The position numbers and the translations under genes were made by a program. DNA of 64,000 nucleotides from Croceitalea sp947503285 (GTDB taxonomy: Bacteria; Bacteroidota; Bacteroidia; Flavobacteriales; Flavobacteriaceae): contig NZ_BTGQ01000003.1 in NCBI RefSeq assembly GCF_036985505.1, positions 124,001 to 188,000 on the forward strand. The letters are read 5' to 3'. Below are positions 7,227-16,891 of this stretch, piece after piece; within the stretch, counting starts at the first letter, position 1; each line of letters opens with the position of its first letter. The notes under the pieces are model-generated. The model was not told where the DNA came from and did no database searches. It worked only from the letters and a program-made list of their open reading frames with translations.

Positions 7227-9974
7227 TCAAAAACTGATGGCAAAGTTTAAAAAGTAGGTTCGGCCAAAGCCATACCAGAATTTTGGGGCAAAAGAAGGGT
7301 TGTCCCTTAAGCTGTCTTGTTGTAATTGCCCAAAATTTCCGTTTCTACTTTGCTCAAAGCCCCCCGTTCTAAATACCGTATCGAACGCATTATTGATACT
7401 TGCAAATACACTGATATAGGTTCCATTCTTTAACCAAGATTTACCACCTACCAAGTTCAACAAATAAAAGTCATCCAATTTTGATTGTGCAAGCAATTTA
7501 CCAACGTTCTCTTGGGTTGCTTCTGGAAAAGATGTTCCTGTATCGGGATTTAAGAAAAAACTTTGTGTTCTGGTTATTGTAGAGATGTTGGCGTAGTTAT
7601 TCGCCAAATAATTTGCTGTAGCACCGACCCACCAATACTTTGGGTTTCTGTGTTCGATACCCAGGGCAAAAGCGAGTTGGGGTCCTTGTGCAAGTTTAAG
7701 CCCTTTAATATTGGCTTTTCCCAATTCAATATTTCCCTCTGGATCAATCAAATCTTCTTCGGCCCCCGCCGTATCAAAATTAATCGTGACCAGTGGATTA
7801 CTTGCATATTCATAATCTCCGAGGTTTGCGACCGCTGATAGTTTGACCGTTGATGAAGCTTGATATTCAAGTCCAAGTTCGATACCCTTATGCAGTTTAT
7901 CCAAATCGGTAAGGACCTCTTGCACAAAATCAGAACCGACACCAGAATCCACAAAAAAGAAATTGATATCAGTGGTGTTTTGAAACCGAGTATAGAAACC
8001 TGTGATTCTCCCAGTTAAATCTGGAAGACGAATGAAATAGTTGAGATCAAATGAAGAAATCATTTCACTTTGTATTTTGGGTACTACCTCATTATTTTCC
8101 CTAGGATTGATGAATACGTTTTGCAAAACAGGCGCCCTACTTGAAAGAATGCCATGGGCTTTGAGCCAGTGCCTTCCTGTAATTTTATAGGTAGTACCAC
8201 CCTTAAGGCCATAATCTGAAAATTTAATTTCTTCGCTAAGGCCCAATGAAGTATTCAGAAAACGTTCGTTTTGAAACATTCCGTTTCGTTGATACACAGT
8301 ATTGGACAAACTGGCTGATACAAAACCACTCCAATTATCGAAAGTACCGGTCAATTGCCCAAAACCATTGAGGTTGGATGCGTCCATATCATAATCATAG
8401 TTAAAGGTGGCTCCTGAAGTTTTATTGGTTGTGCTATTGATATCGTTCTGTGTATTGGAGAAGGGGTCTATGTCTTCATGAAAATCAGCACCTATCAAGT
8501 CTTTGATTTTAGCATAATTCACTGAAGATATATTACGGTATGCTGCCCCAAAATCGATATTCAGCCAATTATTGATTTTAAGGTTTCCAACACTGCTAAA
8601 CGAAAATTGTGTGTCGTCAATTACATCATCGTACAGCACGTAGGCAGCCCTACCACCATTTTGGGTGTTGGAATTGGCAGTGGATATATTTGACCAGTTT
8701 AGTTGCGGGTTGTTTAAGAAACCATCCCTGGCAAGGGAGGCATTTGTAAAGTCGGCCCCTATCGGGTTGTTGATATAAAAACTCGGCAGGTACCTGTAAT
8801 ATGTAGGATCGGGATTAGGAGCATTGTAGTAGCCTAACCTACTTCGCGTTCGGGCTCCACCCTGATAGGCCAACCCCGTTGTTAATTTAAAATCTTGAGT
8901 TGTAACGTAATGGTTTAACAATAAGATGGGTTCAAAAATGTTCCGTTCCCTTGAGTTTCGAATCCGGCCATCTTATTTTCCCCAATAGGGGTTGTATTGG
9001 CTGCCGACGAGATTGAATACCTCTTCGGTAATGGCAGCGGAACGCCCCCTTCGATTTTTTGCTAGAATTGCGGTAAGCCCAATACTGTGTTTGGTGTTGA
9101 ACTGATATTCCAAACCACCAAAAAGTGAATAGGCGTCGTATAAAGTGCCTTGAATATGGCCCTGCCCAGCCAATCTTCTTGAGGCGGAAAGGGTATAAGA
9201 GATCCCATTATTTGACAGGCCAGAACTATAGGTGGCCATAAATCGCCCGGTATACGTTCGATTTGAGACAGAACTTGATAAGCGTATGCCCGGACGCATA
9301 CCAGAGGGGCGAAGATTGATATTGGTATTGCCCAAGATACCCCCAAAGGTATATGCTGATGCCGCCAACCCATTTGTAAATTCTTGGTTTCTAATCACAT
9401 CATTTAGGCCACCCCAGTTGTTCCACTGCGGTCTGCCATTCAGAAATTTGTTCATTACGATCCCATTCAATAATACGTTTCCGTTTTGGGCGTCGTAACC
9501 CCTAACCCTGAAAAAGGCTTGCCCAAAGTCGAAAGCGGCCCTACTTAAAAAAACGTCACGTGTTGCCTGTAGAAGACCTATTGAAGAGGAAATGGTTTCA
9601 CTGTCATCAGAAAGATCTGCCTCGGTCAATGTGATGAGATTATCGGTTTTTTCAAGGGTGATATCTTTTTTAAGAAAGATATTGCCAAGCGCTATAGTTG
9701 TATTTGTCTCAAAGGCAATGGGTAATCTTTTTGGGATATAGTCCAATCGTGAAATAAGTAGGATAAAACCATCTTTGTGTTCGATGTTAAGTTGAAATCG
9801 ACCTGAAGTGTCGGATGATGCCGTATATGCGGTACCTTCAATTGTAATTTGACATGATGCCAGGGGAAGTCCGGTCTGTTCGGCCAGAATGGTACCCTTT
9901 ATTGTTTTGGTTTGCTGTGCTACTGCAAGCAATGAAACACAAAGGGAAAACCCTGCAAGAAAAAACAAACGCAT
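7227..9974 (-). pseudogene. TonB-dependent receptor interrupted by one in-frame stop codon
   Basis: The N-terminal part (9974-8976) has a signal peptide, a CarboxypepD-regulatory-like domain (TIKGTILAEQTGLPLAS) and a plug domain (SRAAFDFGQAFFRVRGYD). A TAA at 8975-8973 follows NPYWGK. The same frame then continues as DGRIRNSRERNIFEPI and an intact beta-barrel down to the aromatic C-terminus NFAISF at 7227. The whole would be about 915 residues, a normal receptor length. Receptors of this type usually read N-P-x-W-G-x-x-D/N-G here, so a C-to-T change of CAA to TAA is the simplest explanation. It may be a true nonsense mutation or a sequencing error. The divergent neighbour is a secreted nuclease/phosphatase-type enzyme. 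The substrate is unknown. Confidence 0.85.
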
Positions 9975-10079
9975 TTAAAGGTTGGTGTATTTATCAATGT
10001 TACATAAAATTGAAGAAAAAAAATCTTTTTTTAGAAGAAAAAACTTAAATTATCTAAAAATAGATAAGCTTACTTAAAA

Positions 10080-11144
10080 TTGCGAAAAGTCTTATACTTA
10101 TGCTTCTTTTTCATCCTTACGTTAGGTTTTACCCAAGATAAAAAGACATTTAAAATTAGGACCGTGGCCTTTTATAACGTTGAAAATCTTTTCGACACCA
10201 TAAATGACACCCTGATTTTTGATAATGAGCGTACACCTGAAGGGGGTTATAAATGGTCAAAAGAAAGGTATGGCACAAAGATTGGCCATATTTCCAAGGT
10301 GCTTTCAGAAATAGGGGTTGAAAAGGTATCAACCTCCCCTGATATTATTGGCCTTTGCGAGGTTGAGAACAAGACGGTAATTCAAGATTTGATAGCCCAT
10401 AAATATTTAATGGATAAAGATTATGGAATTATCCATTTTGATTCACCTGATGAAAGGGGTATCGATGTGGCCTTACTCTATAAAAAGGAGGCTTTTTTAC
10501 CTACTTCCTTTAGAAGTCACCGTCTTTTGTTATTTGACACTGAAGGATACCGTGATTATTCGCGGGATCAATTGGTAGTCGGTGGCTTGTTGGACGGGGA
10601 GCAGTTCTATTTTATGGTGAATCATTGGCCTTCAAGAAGTGGGGGTGAGGCCAGAAGTAGACCTTATCGGATAAAGGCAGCGCAATTGAATAAGAAGATT
10701 ATTGATTCCGTTCGGTATTTAGACCCTAACGCCAAGATCATCAGTATGGGTGATTTTAATGATGATCCTATCGATGAGAGTTTCAAGAAAGTTTTGAAAA
10801 CAACCGGAAAAAGGAGTACTGTAGATAGCACGAGGCTTTTTAACCCAATGGAAAAGAAGTTCAAGAAAGGAAGCGGTACCCTTGCGTATCGGGATAAATG
10901 GAATTTATTCGATCAATTCTTTTTTACCCCAAACCTACTTCACAAGGCAAAATCAAAATATGTGTTTTGGAAAGCTGGTATTTATAATCCTGAGTATTTG
11001 AAAACACAAACTGGAAAGTATAAGGGTTATCCGTTTCGCACTTATGTAGGTACTTCGTATCAGGGTGGTTATGCGGATCACTTTCCCATTTACCTTTATT
11101 TAATCAAAAAGGCCTCCCCTAGCCCCTCCAAAGGAGGGGATTAA
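10080..11144 (+). CDS. Secreted endonuclease/exonuclease/phosphatase family protein
   Basis: 354 residues. A TTG start at 10080 is needed to include the signal peptide (MRKVLYLCFFFILTLGFTQ); an in-frame stop at 10065 excludes a start further upstream. EEP-fold motifs occur in order: VAFYNVENLFD, DIIGLCEVEN, NHWPSRSGGE, MGDFNDDP and YADHFPIYL, which supply the metal- and phosphate-binding Asn, Glu, His and Asp residues. Flavobacterial members of this group are exported and probably act on nucleic acids or phosphoesters. The last residues (SPSPSKGGD) are encoded by a GC-rich repeat (11111-11140) rather than by the family core. It is divergent from the interrupted TonB receptor. Confidence 0.9.
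   Translation: MRKVLYLCFFFILTLGFTQDKKTFKIRTVAFYNVENLFDTINDTLIFDNERTPEGGYKWSKERYGTKIGHISKVLSEIGVEKVSTSPDIIGLCEVENKTVIQDLIAHKYLMDKDYGIIHFDSPDERGIDVALLYKKEAFLPTSFRSHRLLLFDTEGYRDYSRDQLVVGGLLDGEQFYFMVNHWPSRSGGEARSRPYRIKAAQLNKKIIDSVRYLDPNAKIISMGDFNDDPIDESFKKVLKTTGKRSTVDSTRLFNPMEKKFKKGSGTLAYRDKWNLFDQFFFTPNLLHKAKSKYVFWKAGIYNPEYLKTQTGKYKGYPFRTYVGTSYQGGYADHFPIYLYLIKKASPSPSKGGD
11111..11140 (+). repeat. GC-rich hairpin repeat, left copy
   Basis: A perfect 7-base stem (CCCCTCC at 11123-11129, GGAGGGG at 11133-11139) with an AAA loop. It overlaps the 3' end of the endonuclease gene. An inverted, diverged copy lies at 11279-11307. Confidence 0.6.
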
Positions 11145-11278
11145 TACACTATTTTATTGGATTCAAATAGAAGACAATCAGAAATTTTAAGATGACTTCC
11201 CAAAATAAAGTAATAGTAATTTTTGGCAAAGCGAAAGTATTCCAAAACTCTTGACCTATTAGTAGTTTTTGATGAATT

Positions 11279-11307
11279 CTCCCCTTTTGGGGGAGTCAGA
11301 GGGGGCT
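11279..11307 (-). repeat. GC-rich hairpin repeat, right copy, inverted
   Basis: CTCCCC (11279-11284) and GGGGAG (11290-11295) form a hairpin; the following TCAGAGGGGGCT matches the inverse of the left copy. The stop codon of the 4-TM gene lies inside it. Confidence 0.55.
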
Positions 11308-11740
11308 ATAACCACTGCCCCCACGGAATTCTGCTTAGAATAAACAAAAGCCCTAATCCGTAAAAAATAGCAATACTTTTGAATTTTGCGGTATCATCTG
11401 CCTTTTTCTTATGACGCGACCAGCCGATGGTGATAAGGGCTATTGCAAGTATGTTGATAAAGGGATGCTCTACAGCAAGTAACCTTGAAGCAGGATTTAA
11501 ACCACCCATACCCAAAGTTCGGATTGCATTAAGGCCATTGGCCGAAATAAAGAACAGAATCAGGCCGATTACCAATTGGATATGGCTTAAAATCAATGCA
11601 AATAGGCTTACGCGTAAATCTTTTTCAAATCGGAATTCTTTTTTGCCGAACCAGCCTGAGAAGGCATTGACCACCGCTAAAACTAGTATTAACAAAACAA
11701 CATAAGCGAAATAAGAGTGTAGATTCTTAACAATTTCCAT
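11306..11740 (-). CDS. Four-helix membrane protein, possibly heme-binding
   Basis: 144 residues with four hydrophobic segments (about 10-28, 45-65, 92-107 and 122-140). Histidines lie at or near helix ends (LHSYF, SHIQLVIGL, VEHPFIN, SRHKKK), which is suggestive of b-type heme ligation. Flavobacterial homologues are annotated only as membrane proteins, sometimes wrongly as ribosomal protein L27. The function is not established. Its 3' end overlaps a repeat shared in inverted form with the end of the endonuclease gene. It is preceded by the TonB receptor terminator at 11784-11807 and so is probably transcribed separately. Confidence 0.75.
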   Translation of the reverse strand: MEIVKNLHSYFAYVVLLILVLAVVNAFSGWFGKKEFRFEKDLRVSLFALILSHIQLVIGLILFFISANGLNAIRTLGMGGLNPASRLLAVEHPFINILAIALITIGWSRHKKKADDTAKFKSIAIFYGLGLLFILSRIPWGQWL

Positions 11741-11783
11741 GGGTTTGGTTTAGAAGTCTAAATGTACTGATTTTTGCAAATAA

Positions 11784-11807
11784 AAAACCCCGCGATTGCG
11801 GGGTTTT
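11784..11807 (-). terminator. Intrinsic terminator of the Oar-like receptor
   Basis: CCCCGC (11788-11793), loop GATT, GCGGGG (11798-11803), flanked by A and T runs on the two sides. It sits 22 bases after the receptor stop codon and could also work for the opposite strand. Confidence 0.85.
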
Positions 11808-11828
11808 AAATGTAAAGTGATAGGGCTT

Positions 11829-14800
11829 TTAGTTAAAGATATAACGAATGCCCAGTTGTGCTTGCCATCTTGAAGACTGAATTCCCTCATCGTCAAATTC
11901 GATGAAATTTGGATTTCCGTTCTCATCCATTACACCTTGATTGATGCTGAACACTGGAGTGCCGCTACCTGAACTAACCGTAGTTAGGGGGCTTACCTCG
12001 CTACCTACAGTTTGTAACCTACCCCAATCGTTGTTCAAAAGATTGGTGAAGTTAAAGATATCAGCAGTCAATTGAAGGGTGTGCTTTTTGTTACCCATGT
12101 TAATGGAAAAGTCTTGTAAGAATTTCAAATCAACAATATGGCTCCAAGGTCCTCTAGTGGCATTGCGCTCAGCATAACCACCCCTATTTTCCCTCAGGTG
12201 TTCCACACTATTAATGAAGGTGTCCAACTGCTCCCATTGTGCGGCTTGTTCAGCTGCATCACCAGAAAATTGTATTTCCGAAGCATTCCTAGGAATATAA
12301 ATCAATGCATTGTCTCGAGAATCATCGTTCAATAGATCCCTACCTTCCCTATAGCTAAAGCTGTACGGGCTACCTTGAAAACCTTGATAGAATAAGGCTA
12401 TCGTAGATTTGATGTTATCGTTCCATCGTATTTGATACGATGCATCGGCGATAATACGATTACCCAAAGCAAAATCAGAACGTGTCACAGGAAGATTCGA
12501 ATTTTTACCGTTAACGGTCAAGATATTCCTCCATTGTGAACTGTTTTGGGAAGACGTACCGTCAAAAATCTTATTTGATTCCCCATACGTATAGGAAACT
12601 GATCCCGCAAACCCATTGTCAAATGGTTTTCTAATGGTAAATGTAGCGTTAGTCGAATTACCACCACCAGTATTTGAGGCTAGGATGATTCTACCATAGG
12701 TATCATCGATTTCGTCTCCCCTGTCATAGAATGGACGGTTATCCGCACCTTCATAAAAACCTACAGGACCACGAAGATTCAAGTTTTCGTAGAATACATC
12801 GGTAATGACATCGGTGTATAAGAAATCAGCAGACGCAATCAAGCCCCACCATGGTAGTTTTTGATCTACCGCAATATTGTATTTTACTACTTGTGGTAGT
12901 TTAAAATCTTCGGCAATTAAATCGATATTACCACCTAAACCGCCAGTACCCGGCGCAACTGACTTGAATTGGTTATTTACGTCAGGTTCGAATAATTGTC
13001 CGGCATCAGGGCCAAAGAATGTTGCATCAAATGTAAAACCACCGGTAACACCATTATTGTTGTAAGTTCCGCCTGGCCATACCAAAGGAAGTCTAGAGGT
13101 GAATACACCGAGACCACCACGTATTTGGGTCGATCTTTCACCGTTCACATCCCAGTTAAAACCTAACCTTGGGGCAAACATGGCAGTACCAACACCTTGC
13201 CCTACAAGGGCGCCTTGAAGGTTTTTCCCTTCGGCCTCCAATAATGGGATCGTACGCATATTAAAGTCATCATTGACCGTACCATCTTCCCATCTTGGAA
13301 TATCAATACGTGCCCCGTAACTTACCTTGAAATCATCGGTAATCTGAAAATCATCCTGTACATAGAAACCAGCTTGAAAAGTGTTGAAATCAGCAGAACC
13401 GTTAGACTCATCACCAACTGTTCCATCACCTATCAAAGAATATCCATGGCTATACTCATTGGCCACTTGATTGGTCAAGAATTGGTTTAGCCCCGTAGAT
13501 AATAAATTACCATCGTCATCAAATTGGTCTTCAAAAACATATGAACCAAAGTTAAATGCGAAGAAGAGGTTTTTAACGGTAGCAAATTCAAGGTTTGCGC
13601 CCACGGTCACTGTGTGGCGACCGGCATAAATCTCAAAATTATTCGTTATGGTCAAATAGTCGGTTTCCAATAAGTTGGCAGTTGAAAATGGTTCTGAACC
13701 AAAATTAATGGTTCCGTCACCATCTTGTATCTGAACCGTAGGGAACGGATCACCAGAAGGATCTCTATCATCTCGAACCGTTGTATAACCGATTACTAAA
13801 TTGTTACTGAACTTATTGCCAAATCGAGAGTTTAGTTCTAAAGCCGTGGAATTCGTGGTTGATTCGAAGAATTCAGATCCGTTAAGGAAGCCGATATTTC
13901 TATTACCTGAATTTCGTGCCTCAAGATTTTCGGCACCAACATAGCTATGTCTTAGGGACAGATTATTATTCTCATTGATATTCCAATCGACCTTTGCAAC
14001 AAACGTGTTACTTTCTAATGAACGCGTATTATCATCAAAGATACCTGGGTTGTACCCAAAGCTATTTTGTAAGAAACTACTCAGTCCTGCCAAATCGGCT
14101 TCTGAAGAACGCCCTGTATAATTACTGAAGATAAATGGTTGGGGTATCTCAGTCTCGTTACGCTCATAGTTTACAAAGAAGAATAATTTATCTTCAATAA
14201 GCGGCCCACCTAATCGCACACCGTAAGTATCAGCAGAAAACTCACTTACCCGCTCACGTTCGTCACCTTCGTTAAGAAGCGCGCCAGGCGTTCTACCGAC
14301 CAAGTTCTCATTACGTGTGAAGTAATATGCCGAACCTTCAAACTCATTTGATCCAGAACGGGTCACCGCATTGATCGAACCACCGGAGAAACCAGATTGT
14401 TTTACGTCAAAAGGAGCAATATTTATCTGAAAAGTTTCAATTGCATCCACAGATAAGGGGTTCACACCAGTCTGGCCCCCATTGGTACCCGATCCGGCCA
14501 AACCGAAAACGTCATTGTTTACCGCACCATCAATATAGATAGCGTTATATCGGTTGTTCTGACCTGCCAACGAAATTGAAAATCCGTCATCACCTTCATT
14601 AAGCTGTGCTTGGGGCGTTAAACGTACAAAATCCGCTAGAGATCGCGAAGCCGCTGGAGTAGTGGCTACTTGACGTTGTGAGATATTGGTTTCGGTACCT
14701 GTTTTATTGGAACCGAAAACACCATTAGAGACTGCCGTTACAACTACCTCATCAAGAGCGGTAGCCGATTCAACCATTTGCACGTTGATTCTATTGGTGG

Positions 14801-15095
14801 AACCTAGATTTAAGTAAACCCCCTCTCTTATGTCATCATTAAAACCAACATAAGAAATGGTCACCGTATATGGACCACCGGTACGCATCCCTGATATTCT
14901 GTAAAACCCATCAAAATCAGTTGCTGCGCCATAAGATGTTCCAGAAGGCACGTGAACGGCCACAATACTTGCACCGAGAAGGGGCTCCCCAGTGTTGTCT
15001 GTTACCTTACCGCCGATGGCCGATGTGGTAACACCTTGTGAAAAAGCCATTGCAGAGACTAATAATGCAATAGCAATTAGGTAGATTCTTTTCAT
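11829..15095 (-). CDS. Oar-like TonB-dependent receptor with CarboxypepD-regulatory domain
   Basis: 1088 residues, outer membrane. Signal peptide to about residue 19 (AMAFSQ), then a carboxypeptidase-regulatory-like beta domain (GGKVTDNTGEPLLGAS to YVGFND), then ALDEVVVTA, which resembles a TonB-box linker, and a plug domain (ADFVRLTPQAQLNEG, AIYIDGAVNNDVFGL, INAVTRSGSNEFEG). The rest is a large barrel ending in LGIRYIFN. The plug wording is typical of the Oar family first described in Myxococcus. The transported or bound substrate is unknown; some family members carry peptides or proteases. It stands alone with its own terminator. About 157 bases without a recognisable gene separate it from the pgi operon. 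Confidence 0.93.
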   Translation of the reverse strand: MKRIYLIAIALLVSAMAFSQGVTTSAIGGKVTDNTGEPLLGASIVAVHVPSGTSYGAATDFDGFYRISGMRTGGPYTVTISYVGFNDDIREGVYLNLGSTNRINVQMVESATALDEVVVTAVSNGVFGSNKTGTETNISQRQVATTPAASRSLADFVRLTPQAQLNEGDDGFSISLAGQNNRYNAIYIDGAVNNDVFGLAGSGTNGGQTGVNPLSVDAIETFQINIAPFDVKQSGFSGGSINAVTRSGSNEFEGSAYYFTRNENLVGRTPGALLNEGDERERVSEFSADTYGVRLGGPLIEDKLFFFVNYERNETEIPQPFIFSNYTGRSSEADLAGLSSFLQNSFGYNPGIFDDNTRSLESNTFVAKVDWNINENNNLSLRHSYVGAENLEARNSGNRNIGFLNGSEFFESTTNSTALELNSRFGNKFSNNLVIGYTTVRDDRDPSGDPFPTVQIQDGDGTINFGSEPFSTANLLETDYLTITNNFEIYAGRHTVTVGANLEFATVKNLFFAFNFGSYVFEDQFDDDGNLLSTGLNQFLTNQVANEYSHGYSLIGDGTVGDESNGSADFNTFQAGFYVQDDFQITDDFKVSYGARIDIPRWEDGTVNDDFNMRTIPLLEAEGKNLQGALVGQGVGTAMFAPRLGFNWDVNGERSTQIRGGLGVFTSRLPLVWPGGTYNNNGVTGGFTFDATFFGPDAGQLFEPDVNNQFKSVAPGTGGLGGNIDLIAEDFKLPQVVKYNIAVDQKLPWWGLIASADFLYTDVITDVFYENLNLRGPVGFYEGADNRPFYDRGDEIDDTYGRIILASNTGGGNSTNATFTIRKPFDNGFAGSVSYTYGESNKIFDGTSSQNSSQWRNILTVNGKNSNLPVTRSDFALGNRIIADASYQIRWNDNIKSTIALFYQGFQGSPYSFSYREGRDLLNDDSRDNALIYIPRNASEIQFSGDAAEQAAQWEQLDTFINSVEHLRENRGGYAERNATRGPWSHIVDLKFLQDFSINMGNKKHTLQLTADIFNFTNLLNNDWGRLQTVGSEVSPLTTVSSGSGTPVFSINQGVMDENGNPNFIEFDDEGIQSSRWQAQLGIRYIFN

Positions 15096-15252
15096 TTTCT
15101 AAGTGTTTGAATTGTTTCGCAAAAGTCTTGTTTTACTACTATTCGTAGGTTAACATAATGTTAAGAATATGCCAACGATAACTTTTTAGAATTTGTTCAA
15201 ATAATTGAAAATGAAAAGAATATAATTGTTTTAAAGATTAATTAAAGGTGTA

Positions 15253-16890
15253 TCAACTCTTAAAAAAATGTAAAAGGTTCAATGTAGAGGAATCATGATT
15301 GCCAATTTCGGAATTTTCAATGTCTTGAAGTACGTTTTTGGCAAGTTGCTTGCCCAACTCAACACCCCACTGATCGTAGCTGAAGATATTCCAAACGACA
15401 CCTTGCACAAAAATCTTATGTTCGTACATAGCAATAAGGGCCCCGAGGCTTTTTGGGGTCAATTGCTGTATTAAGATGGTGTTGGTAGGTTTATTTCCTT
15501 CGAATATCTTGAATGGAAGTAGTGCTTCGATTTCTTGCTGTGTCATGTCAGTAGACTTCAGCTCGTCTGAAACTTGTTGGGCTGTCTTGCCGTTCATCAA
15601 TGCCTCGGTTTGGGCAAAGAAATTGGCCATCAACTTATTATGATGGTCCGTGTCACCGTGTAACGAATTTTTGAATCCGATAAAATCCGTCGGAATCAAC
15701 TTGGTGCCTTGATGGATAAGTTGAAAGAATGCATGCTGTGAATTGGTGCCTGGTTCTCCCCAGATTATCGTGCCAGTTTGGTAAGAAGCCCTATGGCCGG
15801 CCCTATCCATACTTTTGCCATTACTTTCCATAATACCTTGTTGCAGATAGGCAGAAAACCTATTAAGATATTGAGTGTAGGGGATTATCGCCTCAGTCTC
15901 GGCACCATAGAAATTGTTGTACCAAACACTGATTAAGGCCAGCACAACTGGAATATTCTCTGGGAAATCAGCGGTCTTGAAATGTACATCCATTTCATTT
16001 GCCCCATCCAAAAGGTTGTCAAAGTTTTCATACCCAACTGCTAATGCAATTGATAAACCTACCGCGCTCCAGAGTGAAAAACGACCTCCGACCCAATCCC
16101 ACATCGGGAAAACATTTTCGGCTGCAATACCAAACTCGGCGATTTTTTCGGTATTTGTGGAAACGGCTGCAAAGTGGGCTGCAATATCGCTCTCTGATGC
16201 ATATTTCAAGAACCACTTTTTAATAGTGGTCGCATTGCTCAATGTCTCTTGGGTGGTAAAGGTCTTAGAGACCACTACAAAAAGGGTGGTCTCGGGATTG
16301 AGCTCTTTTAAAACCTCATTCACATGATCCCCATCAACATTACTTACAAAATGGGTCTTAAGGTGATTCTTATAAAATTTCAAGGCTTCAACGACCATTA
16401 CCGGACCCAAATCCGATCCACCTATGCCGATATTTACAACGTCGGTAAACGCTTTGCCCGTGAAGCCTTTTTTGCTTCCAGATATGATTCCTTCCGTGAA
16501 GGTCTTGATATGTTCTTTTACCTGAAATACCTCTTCCATCACGTTTTTTCCGTCAACGAGTACGGTATCTCCTTTTTTGGCGCGCAGTGCGGTATGTAAA
16601 ACGGCACGGTTTTCCGTTTCATTTATCAATTCACCGCCATAATAGGCAGAAATCGCCTCTTTCAACTTTACTTCATCGGCTAAACCAAATAACAGATCAA
16701 GTGTTTCCTTGGAAATACGGTTCTTTGAAAAATCAACATAGAAATCGTTCCACTGAACCGTAAACTTCTTGGCCCTATCCGAATCGTTTTCAAAAAGTGT
16801 TTTTAAGTGCTCATTTTTACTCTTTTCAAAATGGGTCACAAGCTTTTTCCATGCAGCTGTGGTTGTTGGATCAATTTTAGGTAGGGCCAT
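15253..16890 (-). CDS. pgi: Glucose-6-phosphate isomerase
   Basis: 545 residues, cytoplasmic; interconverts glucose-6-phosphate and fructose-6-phosphate in glycolysis and gluconeogenesis. Family signatures are clear: VVNIGIGGSDLGP, VGGRFSLWSAVGLS, GTNSQHAFFQLIHQGTK and YEHKIFVQGVVWNIFS, followed by QWGVELGK with the catalytic Lys. The length matches the long bacterial/eukaryotic form. One base separates its ATG from the M23 peptidase stop codon, so it is the last gene of the DUF3108 - kynA - M23 - pgi transcript. Confidence 0.97.
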   Translation of the reverse strand: MALPKIDPTTTAAWKKLVTHFEKSKNEHLKTLFENDSDRAKKFTVQWNDFYVDFSKNRISKETLDLLFGLADEVKLKEAISAYYGGELINETENRAVLHTALRAKKGDTVLVDGKNVMEEVFQVKEHIKTFTEGIISGSKKGFTGKAFTDVVNIGIGGSDLGPVMVVEALKFYKNHLKTHFVSNVDGDHVNEVLKELNPETTLFVVVSKTFTTQETLSNATTIKKWFLKYASESDIAAHFAAVSTNTEKIAEFGIAAENVFPMWDWVGGRFSLWSAVGLSIALAVGYENFDNLLDGANEMDVHFKTADFPENIPVVLALISVWYNNFYGAETEAIIPYTQYLNRFSAYLQQGIMESNGKSMDRAGHRASYQTGTIIWGEPGTNSQHAFFQLIHQGTKLIPTDFIGFKNSLHGDTDHHNKLMANFFAQTEALMNGKTAQQVSDELKSTDMTQQEIEALLPFKIFEGNKPTNTILIQQLTPKSLGALIAMYEHKIFVQGVVWNIFSYDQWGVELGKQLAKNVLQDIENSEIGNHDSSTLNLLHFFKS

Positions 16891-16891
16891 G

